From CAVQBC01 sp963848415 (GTDB lineage Bacteria > Actinomycetota > Thermoleophilia > Solirubrobacterales > Solirubrobacteraceae), in contig CAWKDN010000003.1 of NCBI GenBank assembly GCA_963848415.1, forward strand, positions 62,001-126,000: 64,000 nt of DNA, given 5' to 3'. Positions within the stretch are counted from its first letter, which is position 1. Each line of letters begins with the position of its first letter. A model generated the notes under the pieces. That model was not told the origin of the DNA and searched no databases. It saw only the letters and a program-made list of their open reading frames with translations. The translations under genes were made by a program, and so were the position numbers. Positions 1 through 7,963 of this stretch are shown in pieces.

Positions 1-385
1 CGACGTCGGGCACGCGGCCGATGTCGCCGCGGCGGTGGCGGACGAGGTCGCGCAAGCTCTTGCCACGCGCGTGCCCGACGCGGTCGGCGGGATCGGTGGA
101 GACGTACGGCGCGCCGACGGCCGCCTCCAGCGCGGCCTGTAGCTCGCCCGCCAGTGACGGCTCCGGGATCTCGAGGTCCTCGAAGCGCAGCGCGCGGGTG
201 ACGACGCGCCCGATGTCGATCTCCAGGTGGTGGCGGATGAACGGCCGCAGCGCCGGCTTGTCGGCGTGGGTGAAGCCGGCGCCCTCGACGCCCCAGCCCC
301 ACCACTTCATCAGCGGGCGCGGGCGCGCAGCGCGACGGGCGGGAGCGTGCCCGTTGGCGGCCGGGTCGGCGTGCTCGATCGTCAC
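1..385 (-). CDS. FAD-linked oxidase, alkyl-DHAP synthase-like (N-terminal part, runs off the left edge)
   Basis: Only the first ~128 codons lie in the window, read on the minus strand from a GTG at 385. After a short Ala/Arg/Pro-rich leader the protein has MKWWGWG at about residues 24-30, a signature of the FAD-binding oxidases related to alkyldihydroxyacetonephosphate synthase. Those enzymes bind FAD through a PCMH-type domain that would lie further downstream and is not visible. The start lies 14 nt after the stop of the thioesterase gene on the same strand, so the two are probably co-transcribed and may share a role in lipid or ether-lipid metabolism. The in-frame TTG at the stop of the upstream gene is an alternative start. 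The family call rests on one motif and the KPAL...HH region after it. Confidence 0.6.
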   Translation of the reverse strand, partial: MTIEHADPAANGHAPARRAARPRPLMKWWGWGVEGAGFTHADKPALRPFIRHHLEIDIGRVVTRALRFEDLEIPEPSLAGELQAALEAAVGAPYVSTDPADRVGHARGKSLRDLVRHRRGDIGRVPDV

Positions 386-399
386 GGCTGGGACATGAT

Positions 400-1221
400 T
401 CAAGCACCCGGGGCGGGCGGGGTGCCGGGAAGCAGCAGCGCGAGCTGGCGGGACTGCAGCAACAGCCGCCCGTCCGTGCCCCACAGGCGGCCGTCCTCCT
501 CGAAGTAGCCGCCGGCCGAGACCAGCGATCCGAACTCCGCCAGCACGAACGCCTCCTCCGCCGCCGGCGGAGCGCGGAAGTGCAGCGTCAGGTCGATCGT
601 CGGCGCGGGGGAGGGGGCGTCCAGGCGCGTGAACGGCGCCGGCCACCAGGCGTCGGCGAAGAAGGCCAGCAGCGGCGCGTCGAGCGTCCGCCCGTCGCGC
701 AGGCGCATCCAGCCGCCGGTGCGGGCGACGTCACCCGAGGAGAGGGGCGGCGGGCCGATCGCGGGGCGCAGGTCGAGCCGTCCCACGACGGGCGGGGCGA
801 GCTCGGAGAGCGGCGCGGGCGGGGTGTCGGCCGCCGCGGCGAGCGCGGGCGCCGGCGCGTCGTCCCAGTCGGCGGCGCTCGGATAGGCGCCCGCGAACGC
901 CCCGACCGCCAGCAGACAGGCGCGCTCGCCCTGGTCCAGGCGAGCGGAGAGCGTCGTGAGGCCACGGCCCGCGCGCTCGACGGTGACGGTCAGCTCGACG
1001 TCGCCGGGCGCCGGCGCGCGCAGGAAGTGCAGCGAGAGCGAGCGGACGGGACGCGCCGGATCGGCGAGCTCGGCCAACAGCGCGCGCAGGACGATCGCGG
1101 CGAGGTAGCCGCCGTTCGGGCCGATCGTGGCCCACCAGTCCGGCAGCGCGGTGGCGGCGTAGCGCCCCGCGGCGGTCCGCCGGACGGCCGTGGCGGCGTC
1201 GAACTCGGCGGCGGGCGGCAC
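400..1221 (-). CDS. Acyl-CoA thioesterase-like double-hotdog protein
   Basis: The 273-residue protein resembles TesB/4HBT_3-type acyl-CoA thioesterases, which hydrolyse acyl-CoA to free acid and CoA in the cytoplasm. The N-terminal hotdog shows the typical PNGGYLAAIVLRAL stretch (about residues 34-47) after a WW motif, and SLHFLRAPAPGDVEL forms the central strands. The second hotdog has LDAPLLAFFADAWWP and IDLTLHFR. No signal peptide or membrane segment is visible. Start is GTG 1221, chosen because homology begins a few residues later. It precedes the FAD oxidase by 14 nt. Substrate cannot be told from sequence. Confidence 0.75.
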   Translation of the reverse strand: MPPAAEFDAATAVRRTAAGRYAATALPDWWATIGPNGGYLAAIVLRALLAELADPARPVRSLSLHFLRAPAPGDVELTVTVERAGRGLTTLSARLDQGERACLLAVGAFAGAYPSAADWDDAPAPALAAAADTPPAPLSELAPPVVGRLDLRPAIGPPPLSSGDVARTGGWMRLRDGRTLDAPLLAFFADAWWPAPFTRLDAPSPAPTIDLTLHFRAPPAAEEAFVLAEFGSLVSAGGYFEEDGRLWGTDGRLLLQSRQLALLLPGTPPAPGA

Positions 1222-1300
1222 GGACGCGGCAACCTACTCGGCCGTCTGCCCTGGCGCGTAACTTTCCGCCCTCCGCCGGTTTGGCACGGCGGGTCCCACC

Positions 1301-3118
1301 ATGCGCCGACTCCTGTCCCTCACGCTCGCCCTCGCCGCCTTCGGCTGCGCCGCTGCGCCGGCCGCTCACGGCGCCTGGTTCGCCGCCGAGCCGCTGGACG
1401 GGCCGAACGCCGAGGTGCTCGCGCTGGGCGGCGTCGACCTCGCGACCGACGGCGGCGGGGCGCTCGCCTACGTGCGCCGGGACGGCGTGTGGCTCTCGCG
1501 CCTGACCGCCGGCGCGCTCGGCCCGCCGGTGCGGGTGGACCCCGGCGGCCCCGGCCCGGCGAGCGACGCGGCCGTGGCGGTCGCCGACGGCGGCCGGCTG
1601 GCGGTGGTCTGGACCGTGGGCGCGGACCTCTACGGGGCCTTCACCGCCGAGGACGGCTCGGGCGCCCTGAGCGGCGCGACGCTGCTCTACCGCTCCCCCG
1701 GCGGCGGCGCGCTGTCGGGCCTGGACCTCGACATGGGCATCAACGGCACCGCCTTCGCCGTCTTCAGCGCCCCGGGCGCCGGCGGCGCCGACGTGCTGGC
1801 CGTGCGCCTGCAGGGCGCGACGTGGGAGGGCGTCCCGGGGCCGCTCGACCTCGGGCCCGGGGCGGCCGGGGACGGGGCCTCGCGCCCGTCGGTGGCGGTC
1901 GCGGCCGACGGCAACGCCGTCGTCGCCTGGGGCGAGGAGCCCGGCGACGGGCGCCGGCGCGTGTACGCGCGGCGCATCACCCGGCTCGCTCCCTCCGCCG
2001 TCCCGCAGGAGGCCTCGGTGCCGAACCTCGGCCCGGTTCCCGCCGGCGGCGCCGACTCGCCAGACGTCTCGATCGAGTACGACAACTCCTTCGCCTGGGT
2101 GGTCTGGCGCCAGGACGCGGGCGGCGCCTCGCGCAGCCTCGGCCGGCGACTGGTCGGATCGACCTTCGACCCGCTCGCGTTCGACGCCGGGCCGGGCACG
2201 ACGGCGCCGCGGGTGGCGGTCAGCGGCCGCGGGGACGGCATCGCCGCGGCTGCCGCGCCGGGCGCCGTGGCCGTCGGCTCGGTGCTGGACCGCGACGCGT
2301 TCACGCCGCTGCAGGCCTTCGGCGGTGCGGGTGTCGCCGCCGCCGACCCGGTCGTCAGCGTCTCCGAGCGGGACTCCGAGGCCGTCGCCTGGCGGCAGGC
2401 CGGCGCGGACGGGAGCGCAGGGCTGGTGGGGCGCTTCCGGCCGGCCGACGAGGCCTTCGAGGCACCTACGATCATCTCCAACGCCGGGCTGGGCGCGGTG
2501 CCGGCCGGCGCCTACGACCTGTCATCCGACCGCCTGGGCGACGTCGCGGTGGCGATGATCCAGGCCGGCCCGGCAGGGCGGGCCCTCGCCCTCGCCGTCT
2601 CCGACCGCCCGCCGGGCGCCCCGCGCGCGCTGGGCAGCGGCCGCTACGAGCGCCGCAGCCGCCCGGTCTTCCGCTGGCAGGCGGCCGCGGAGCTGTGGGG
2701 CCAGCAGTTCAAGGTCCTCGTCGACGGGGTGGAGGTCGGGACGACTGCCGACCCGCGCACGCTGACCGCCGCCACGCGGCTCGCGCAGGGCGTGCACCGC
2801 TGGCAGGTCGTCGCGGTCGACCGGCGCGGCCAGCAGGCCCCCAGCCGCGTCCGCACGATCCGGATCGACTCGGTGGCGCCGCGGCTGCGCGCCCGCGTCG
2901 CCCGCAGCGGCCGGCTGGTCTCCGTCCGCGTCTCCGGGTCCGATCCCAAGGGCTCGGGCCTGAAGTACGTCCAGACCAACTGGGGCGACGGGACGCGGCG
3001 GACGCGGCGTTCCCGGGCCGCGCACCGCTACCGCGCCGGGCGCTTCACGCTGCGGGTCAAGGCCGTCGACAAGGCGGGCAACGCGGCCACGCGGTCGGTC
3101 CGCCTGCGCTTCGGCTGA
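1301..3118 (+). CDS. Secreted beta-rich protein with C-terminal FnIII/PKD-like modules
   Basis: A 605-residue protein with a Sec signal peptide (basic MRR, hydrophobic core to about residue 20, likely cleavage after AHG/A near 24). The mature N-terminal ~380 residues consist of repeated strand-turn units with Gly/Asp/Ala and W motifs (for example VVAWGEE and WVVWRQD), suggesting a beta-propeller-like fold. From about residue 425 there is an FnIII-like segment (PVFRWQAA...HRWQVVAVD). It is followed by a PKD-like domain with NWGDGT and FTLRVKAVDKAGN, common in secreted actinobacterial proteins. The stop overlaps the folP start (TGATG). Function unknown; a cell-surface or extracellular role is inferred from the signal peptide. 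Confidence 0.7.
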   Translation: MRRLLSLTLALAAFGCAAAPAAHGAWFAAEPLDGPNAEVLALGGVDLATDGGGALAYVRRDGVWLSRLTAGALGPPVRVDPGGPGPASDAAVAVADGGRLAVVWTVGADLYGAFTAEDGSGALSGATLLYRSPGGGALSGLDLDMGINGTAFAVFSAPGAGGADVLAVRLQGATWEGVPGPLDLGPGAAGDGASRPSVAVAADGNAVVAWGEEPGDGRRRVYARRITRLAPSAVPQEASVPNLGPVPAGGADSPDVSIEYDNSFAWVVWRQDAGGASRSLGRRLVGSTFDPLAFDAGPGTTAPRVAVSGRGDGIAAAAAPGAVAVGSVLDRDAFTPLQAFGGAGVAAADPVVSVSERDSEAVAWRQAGADGSAGLVGRFRPADEAFEAPTIISNAGLGAVPAGAYDLSSDRLGDVAVAMIQAGPAGRALALAVSDRPPGAPRALGSGRYERRSRPVFRWQAAAELWGQQFKVLVDGVEVGTTADPRTLTAATRLAQGVHRWQVVAVDRRGQQAPSRVRTIRIDSVAPRLRARVARSGRLVSVRVSGSDPKGSGLKYVQTNWGDGTRRTRRSRAAHRYRAGRFTLRVKAVDKAGNAATRSVRLRFG

Positions 3119-4017
3119 TGCGGCTGCGGGCCGGCCGGCACCGGCTCGAGCTCGAGGCGGGGCGCCCGCTGCTGATGGGCATCCTCAACGCCTCGCCGGA
3201 CTCCTTCTCGGACGCCGGCGACCACCCCACGCCGGCCGCGCAGGTCGGGCGGGCGTTCGAGCTGCGCGCCGCGGGTGCGGCGATCATCGACATCGGCGGC
3301 GAGTCGGCCGTCGGCGGCCGGCCGCCCGTCGCCGAGCAGGAGGAGATCGCCCGCGTCGTGCCGCTGGTCGAGCGGGTCGCCGGCGAGCTCGACGTGCTGG
3401 TCTCGGTCGACACGTACAAGCCGGCGGTCGCCGCGGCGGCGGTCGCGGCGGGCGCGGGGATGGTCAACGACGTCTCCGGCCTGCGCGACCCTGGCGTCGC
3501 GGAGGTGTGCGCGCGCAGCGGGGCGGCGCTCGTCGTGATGCACACGCGGGTCGAGCCGAAGGGCACGCTGCTCGATCCGGGGCTCTATCCCGACCTGGTC
3601 GCCGACGTGCGGGCGTTCCTGGCCGAGAAGCTGGCGCTCGCGCGCGAGCTGGGCGTGGCCGAGGAGCAGCTCGTCCTCGATCCGGGGCCGGACTTCGCCA
3701 AGACGCCCGCCCAGACCGTCGCCGTCCTGCGCGAGCTCGGTGCCCTCGCCGAGCTCGGGCGCCCGCTGCTGCTCGCCGCCTCGCGCAAGGACTTCCTCGG
3801 CGCGATCACCGGTCGCGGGCCGCGCGAGCGGAGCGCGGGGACGCTCGCGGCGCTCGCCGAGGGCGCCGACGCCGGCGCGCACATCCTGCGCGTGCACGAC
3901 GTGGCGGCCGCGGCCGACTTCCTCGCGGTGCGCGCGGTGCTGCGCGGCGAGCGGGTGCTCGACCCCGGCGCGGGCCTGACCCCCGATCGCTTCCCGGGTG
4001 GCCCCGCGGTAGGCTGA
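3118..4017 (+). CDS. folP: Dihydropteroate synthase
   Basis: The 299-residue TIM-barrel enzyme condenses p-aminobenzoate with hydroxymethyl-dihydropterin diphosphate in folate synthesis. Visible motifs are MGILNASPDSFSDAG (residues ~20-34), DIGGES, VSVDTYKP, NDVSG, VVMH, an LDPGPDFAKT loop (usual form DPGFGFGKT), SRKDFLG and RVHDV. The pterin-site Asp, the SRK lysine and the C-terminal Arg/His are therefore kept, but the DPG loop and the residue after SRK (D for S) differ from the common forms. It starts at ATG 3118, overlapping the stop of the secreted-protein gene. Other folate genes are not in the window. The loop changes could mark a diverged FolP2-like paralogue. Confidence 0.87.
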   Translation: MRLRAGRHRLELEAGRPLLMGILNASPDSFSDAGDHPTPAAQVGRAFELRAAGAAIIDIGGESAVGGRPPVAEQEEIARVVPLVERVAGELDVLVSVDTYKPAVAAAAVAAGAGMVNDVSGLRDPGVAEVCARSGAALVVMHTRVEPKGTLLDPGLYPDLVADVRAFLAEKLALARELGVAEEQLVLDPGPDFAKTPAQTVAVLRELGALAELGRPLLLAASRKDFLGAITGRGPRERSAGTLAALAEGADAGAHILRVHDVAAAADFLAVRAVLRGERVLDPGAGLTPDRFPGGPAVG

Positions 4018-4082
4018 CGGGGCCAATCCGGTTGCCGGCCGCTGCGCACAACGCGGCCGGATGCCGACCGACCGAACGATCC

Positions 4083-4088
4083 GAAGGA
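4083..4088 (+). promoter_or_regulatory. Shine-Dalgarno of the Rho-like gene
   Basis: GAAGGA lies 7 nt before ATG 4096. It is one of the few clear ribosome binding sites in the window and fixes this start. Confidence 0.6.
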
Positions 4089-4095
4089 GTTCCCC

Positions 4096-5424
4096 ATGTC
4101 CTCAGTGCTCGACCGCTCCGAGCTGGAGCAGAGCCCGCTCGCCGACCTGCACCTGCTGGCCAACGAGCTCGGGGTCGACGGCTTCCGCCGCCTGCGCAAG
4201 GCCGAGCTGATCGACGCCATCGTCGCCCGTCAGGCCGGCTCGCCCGAGCCGGACGCCGACGCGGAGCCCGAGGCTGCCGCGGGTCCCGAGTCCGAGTCCG
4301 AGCCCGAGCTCGCCGAGGCGATCGAGGCCGCCGACGCCGCGGAGGCGACCGAGGCCGCCGACGAGGAGCCCGACGCCGCGCCGCGGCCCGCGCGCCGCAG
4401 CCGGCGTGGCGGGCGCAGCCGCCGCAGCCGCGACGCCGAGCCCGAGGCCGAGTCGGCCCCGCGCGAGCGTGAGCGTGAGCGGGAGCCGGTCGCCGAGGCG
4501 CCCGCCGCGCGCGACGCCGAAGACCGTCGGCTCGACGGGACCGTCGAGCTGCTGGCCAACGGCTCGGCCTTCGTGCGCGTCTCGCCGCCCGAGCCGACCG
4601 ACGAGGACGCCTACGTCTCCGCCGCCCAGGTCAAGCGCTGCGAGCTGGTCTCCGGCGATCGCATCGAGGGCCCCGTCCGCTCGCCGCGGCGATCCGAGCG
4701 CCATCCGTCGATGGTGCGCATCGACACCATCAACGGCCGTCCCGCCGACGAGGTGGCCGAGGGCACGCGCTTCGAGGATCTGCCCGTCGCCTTCCCGTCC
4801 GAGCGACTGCCGCTCGGCGACGAGGATCCGACCGTCACGGCCGTCGAGTGGCTGACGCCCTTCGGCAAGGGCTCACGCGTGTCCTTCGTCGGGCCGGCCC
4901 GCGCCGGCAAGTCAGAGACGCTGCGGCGCGTCGCCGCGGCGCTGAGCAAGCTCGGCGGCGTCGAGGTCAGCCTGGTGCTGACCGGCGTGCGTCCGGAGGA
5001 GGTCGCCGAGTGGCAGGACGGCGAGCCCGCCCCGCTCGCGAGCCTGACCTTCGCGGCCTCGGCCGACGCCCAGGCCCAAGCCGTCGAGCAGGCGATCGAG
5101 CAGGGCCGCCGGGTCGCGGCGCGCGGCGGCGACGCCGTGGTCGTCATCGACACGCTCGAGCTGCTCGCGCCCGCCGCCGCGCGGCGCGCGCTCGCGGCGG
5201 CGCGCAACCTCGCCGGCAGCGGCTCGCTCACGGTGCTGGCGACGGCGCCCGCGCCGGTCGGCGGCGAGACGACCGTCGTCGCGCTGGACGCCGGCCTCAC
5301 CGCCCTGCGGCGCTTCCCGGCGCTCGACCTGGCGGCGAGCGGGACGATGCGCCCGGAGCTGCTGGTCGGCGACGCGGGCGCCGAGGCGATCGCCAAGGCG
5401 CGCGCCGAGGCGCTGGAGGTCTAG
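4096..5424 (+). CDS. Degenerate Rho-like protein (Rho_N, cold-shock-like RNA-binding, RecA-like fold)
   Basis: The order of domains matches transcription terminator Rho: an N-terminal SAP-like Rho_N segment (residues ~15-50, LHLLANELGVDGFRRLRKAE), an acidic then Arg-rich low-complexity linker (~50-145), an RNA-binding OB-type region (DGTVELLANGSAFVRV to the INGRPADE segment) and a RecA-like ATPase domain with P-loop GPARAGKSE (~260). It departs from true Rho: the catalytic Glu before RPEE is Val (LTGVRPEEV against IDERPEEV), the Walker B region reads VVVIDTLELL, and the loop carrying the conserved KGTGN R-loop is deleted between SLTVLATA and the RRFPALDLAASGT segment. At 442 residues it is also compact. 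It may bind RNA but probably cannot translocate as Rho does; a normal rho is expected elsewhere. Confidence 0.78.
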   Translation: MSSVLDRSELEQSPLADLHLLANELGVDGFRRLRKAELIDAIVARQAGSPEPDADAEPEAAAGPESESEPELAEAIEAADAAEATEAADEEPDAAPRPARRSRRGGRSRRSRDAEPEAESAPREREREREPVAEAPAARDAEDRRLDGTVELLANGSAFVRVSPPEPTDEDAYVSAAQVKRCELVSGDRIEGPVRSPRRSERHPSMVRIDTINGRPADEVAEGTRFEDLPVAFPSERLPLGDEDPTVTAVEWLTPFGKGSRVSFVGPARAGKSETLRRVAAALSKLGGVEVSLVLTGVRPEEVAEWQDGEPAPLASLTFAASADAQAQAVEQAIEQGRRVAARGGDAVVVIDTLELLAPAAARRALAAARNLAGSGSLTVLATAPAPVGGETTVVALDAGLTALRRFPALDLAASGTMRPELLVGDAGAEAIAKARAEALEV

Positions 5425-5437
5425 CGCGGCTGGTGAC

Positions 5438-5902
5438 TCAGCGGGGCTGGTAGGCGACCCGGCCCCAGTTGGGCTCGGGGGAGAGCTCGATCGGCTCGTC
5501 GTCGCGCTCGGGCTGGACGTAGCCGAAGGTGTGGGTGGCCTCGTTGAAGACCACGTCGAGCTCACCCTCCTTGACCCGCTGGTCGAGCCACGCGGAGCGG
5601 AACACGAGCCGGCGCAGCCAGTGCACCAGCGAGCGGTCGGCCGGCCCGACGAGCTCGGGCCAGCAGTCGTTGACGTGCTCGCCCAGTCCGGAGGCGGGGT
5701 CCTGGACCTCGCCGTTGACCGTCAGGTTCACGAGGTCCTCGAGCTCGACGGACTCCAGCCGCGCGCCGACGAAGCCGAGCTTGAGCGCCGCCTGCTCGAC
5801 GCGCTCGGAGAAGTCGCGCTCGTTGAAGGTGAAGCGCAGCTCGCCGTACTCCAGGACGTAGTCCTGTCCTGAGTCGTAGTTGCCGCGGCGGGTCGAGTCC
5901 AT
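5438..5902 (-). CDS. Conserved-looking acidic protein of unknown function
   Basis: A 154-residue acidic soluble protein starting MDSTRRGNYDSGQDYV and ending in WGRVAYQPR. It has no signal peptide, transmembrane segment or Cys cluster. The middle contains charged, helix-like segments (FSERVEQAALKLGFVGARL; FRSAWLDQRVKEGELDVVF) and a Trp/His-rich stretch (DCWPELVGPADRSLVHWL). I do not recognise the family. The ATG at 5902 is chosen because upstream sequence is non-coding. A TAAGAT hexamer lies about 30 nt upstream on the minus strand. It is convergent with the Rho-like gene, leaving only 13 nt between the stops, and shares its strand with the Cys-rich gene upstream. Confidence 0.6.
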   Translation of the reverse strand: MDSTRRGNYDSGQDYVLEYGELRFTFNERDFSERVEQAALKLGFVGARLESVELEDLVNLTVNGEVQDPASGLGEHVNDCWPELVGPADRSLVHWLRRLVFRSAWLDQRVKEGELDVVFNEATHTFGYVQPERDDEPIELSPEPNWGRVAYQPR

Positions 5903-5991
5903 GAGGGGAGGCGCCCCGGCGGGGCGGCGTCTGCATCTTATGCCCGGATCCTTCCTGCCCGCCGCTGGTGCAGCGGATCTTTCACGGAGAC

Positions 5992-6390
5992 CTAGAGTCG
6001 GTCGCGCAGGTCGAACGCGCGGAGCGCTTCGGGGCCGGCGTCGGGCCAGTCGTGGAAGCGCCGGTTGACGCACTGGTAGGCCACCGCGCCGGCGCCGTCG
6101 AACGCCTGCTCGACCGAGTAGTCGCAGCGCTGAAGCGGGTCCCCGGTCAGCTTGACCGTGCCGAATCCGCCGCGCGTGCGCTCGGCGTCGTGGAACAGCT
6201 CCACGTCGATCTCGGTCCCGAAGACCTTGTGCAGGCAGCCCATGTAGCGGCGGCCGCTGAGCGCGTCGTCGTACTGGTAGAGCGAGGGACAGCCGCGGGC
6301 CACGCAGCTCGCGGGGGCGATCACGCGGTCGCAATAGGTCGCGCACTGCCGGCATTCGTTGGCGTGGGTCTTTCGCGCTGCGCGCGCCAT
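5992..6390 (-). CDS. Small cysteine-rich protein, possible metal-binding
   Basis: The 132-residue protein has eight cysteines. Three lie in CRQCATYC (residues ~13-20), two in ASCVARGC, then single Cys in YMGC, LQRCDY and AYQCVNRRF. The spacing suggests Zn or Fe-S binding. The rest is rich in aromatic and acidic residues. No transmembrane segment is visible. The ATG at 6390 is preferred over an in-frame ATG at 6417, because TACACT (minus strand, 6404-6399) lies 8 nt before it, the same -10-to-start spacing seen at many genes here. I do not recognise the family; it is divergent from the response-regulator operon. Confidence 0.6.
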   Translation of the reverse strand: MARAARKTHANECRQCATYCDRVIAPASCVARGCPSLYQYDDALSGRRYMGCLHKVFGTEIDVELFHDAERTRGGFGTVKLTGDPLQRCDYSVEQAFDGAGAVAYQCVNRRFHDWPDAGPEALRAFDLRDRL

Positions 6391-6398
6391 GGGCCGCG

Positions 6399-6404
6399 AG
6401 TGTA
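6399..6404 (-). promoter_or_regulatory. -10-like hexamer TACACT before the Cys-rich gene
   Basis: On the minus strand TACACT ends 8 nt before ATG 6390, placing the transcription start at or next to the start codon. No Shine-Dalgarno is present. This suggests a leaderless message. Confidence 0.45.
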
Positions 6405-6474
6405 CTCCCGGGATCACTGGCTCCGCATACGCCCGCCGGGGGCGAAATCGCGGCGCCGAGGCCTAGGGATGGGC

Positions 6475-7212
6475 ATGGCCCACGACCCCGCCACCATCCT
6501 GCTCGTCGAGGACGACGAGCCGGTCCGCACGTTCCTCGCCGACAACCTGACCGCCGACGGCCACGACGTGCTGCTGGCCGGGACCGTGCACGACGCCCTG
6601 CGCGAGCTCGAGTACCACCGGCCGGATCTCGCCGTCGTCGACCTCGGCCTGCCCGACGGGTCCGGGCTCGACCTGCTCGCGCGCCTGCGGGAGGCCGACG
6701 GGCTGGTCTCCCGGCTCGATCCCGCCCTGCCGGTGATCCTGCTCACCGGGCGCAACGGGGAGAGCGACCGCGTGCGCGGCTTCGAGCGCGGGGCCGACGA
6801 CTTCGTGTCCAAGCCCTTCAGCTACACCGAGCTGCGGCTGCGGCTGGCCGCGGTGCTGCGGCGCACGCGGGCGCGCCGTGGCCTCGGGCGCCTCCGCGTC
6901 GGCGAGCTGGAGATCGATCCGTCCTCGCGGGACGTGCGGCTCCGCGGGCGCCCGGTCGAGCTCCCGGCCAAGGAGTTCGCGCTGCTGCGAGCGCTCGCCG
7001 CCGAGCCGACGCGGGTGATGACCAAGGAGGAGCTGCTGCGCGAGGTGTGGGGGTTCCGGTCGCTGGGCACGACGCGGACGCTCGACAGCCACGCCTGCCG
7101 GCTGCGCCAGAAGCTCGCTCGCGACGGCGATCGCTTCGTCGTCAACGTGTGGGGCGTCGGTTACCGGCTGGTGGAAGGGCCCACGGGGGCGGAGGCCGGC
7201 GGCGATGCCTGA
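6475..7212 (+). CDS. OmpR/PhoB-family response regulator
   Basis: A 245-residue two-domain regulator. The receiver domain has the acidic pocket LLVEDDEP, the phospho-acceptor Asp in VVDLGLPDGSG (~residue 56), the switch Thr in ILLTGR and the conserved Lys in FVSKPF. The C-terminal winged helix shows LPAKEFALLRALAAEP and the DNA-recognition/wing region RTLDSHACRLRQKL...VWGVGYRL. It is the first gene of an overlapping operon with a histidine kinase and Tad-type genes, so it probably controls this operon or a related surface structure. ATG 6469 two codons upstream is an equally possible start. Confidence 0.88.
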   Translation: MAHDPATILLVEDDEPVRTFLADNLTADGHDVLLAGTVHDALRELEYHRPDLAVVDLGLPDGSGLDLLARLREADGLVSRLDPALPVILLTGRNGESDRVRGFERGADDFVSKPFSYTELRLRLAAVLRRTRARRGLGRLRVGELEIDPSSRDVRLRGRPVELPAKEFALLRALAAEPTRVMTKEELLREVWGFRSLGTTRTLDSHACRLRQKLARDGDRFVVNVWGVGYRLVEGPTGAEAGGDA

Positions 7213-7963
7213 GGGCGGGCGCCCGCTCGGCCTGGCCGGGTGGCTCGTGGCGCTGCCGGCCTGGGGCCTGCTGCTCGTCGCGCGGTCGCGCGACCGCACG
7301 CGGGCGGCGCTCGTCGCCGAGGCCGGCCACGAGCTGCGCGGACCGCTGTGCGCGGCCAGGCTGGCGCTCGAGGGCGTCGGCGCCGGCCGGCCCGAGTGGG
7401 CGCGCCGCGTCGCTGCCGCCGATCTCGAGTTGCAGCGGGCGGGCCGGGCGCTCGACGACCTGGCGGCCGCGGGCCGCGGCACGCGATCGGAGGCGGGTGA
7501 CGCGGTCGTCCCGGTCGACGTGTCGGCGCTGCTCGCCCGTGCGGCGCCGGGCTGGCGGGCGCTCGCCCGCGCGCACGGCGCCGAGCTGGTGGTGGGGGAG
7601 GGCACGCGCGGGGTGATCGTCCTGGGCGATGCCGTCCGGCTCGTGCAGGGGCTCGGCAACCTGGTGGCCAACGCGGCCGAGCACGGCGGCGGGACGGTCC
7701 GGGTCGACGTGCGCGCCAGCCGCTCGGAGGCCCGGCTCGAGGTCGCCGATGGCGGGGTCGGCCTGCCCGCTCCGGTTGCGGCGCTGGCCGCGGCGGGCCG
7801 GCGGGGCGCCGGGCGTCGCGGGCACGGCCTGGCCGTGGCCGAGCGGATCGCCCGAGGGCACGGCGGCCGGCTCGCCGCGGCGCCCGCCGCCACGGGCGCA
7901 CGGCTCGTGCTCGAGCTGCCGCGCGTCGCAGCGGGGGAGGGGGAGCGGGAGGTGCCCGCGTGA
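7205..7963 (+). CDS. Small membrane sensor histidine kinase
   Basis: This 252-residue kinase is compact: one N-terminal hydrophobic segment (~9-27), then directly a HisKA dimerisation helix with the H-box EAGHELRGPL (His ~42), and an ATP-binding domain with NLVANAAEHG (N box), VADGGVGLP (G1) and RGHGLAVAERIARGHGG (G2). No periplasmic sensing loop, HAMP or PAS domain is visible, so the signal may be sensed in the membrane or by a partner. It overlaps the upstream regulator by 8 bp and the CpaB-like gene by 4 bp (GTGA), pointing to translational coupling. Confidence 0.85.
   Translation: MPEGGRPLGLAGWLVALPAWGLLLVARSRDRTRAALVAEAGHELRGPLCAARLALEGVGAGRPEWARRVAAADLELQRAGRALDDLAAAGRGTRSEAGDAVVPVDVSALLARAAPGWRALARAHGAELVVGEGTRGVIVLGDAVRLVQGLGNLVANAAEHGGGTVRVDVRASRSEARLEVADGGVGLPAPVAALAAAGRRGAGRRGHGLAVAERIARGHGGRLAAAPAATGARLVLELPRVAAGEGEREVPA

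Noticed and set aside
580..3117. Long open frames on both strands across 580-3117, including a >800-codon Arg/Gly-rich one leading into folP
   Set aside because: They are shadows of the thioesterase and secreted-protein genes produced by very high GC; Arg/Gly/Ala-rich, no motifs, poor GC3. Only the folP part (from 3118) is real.
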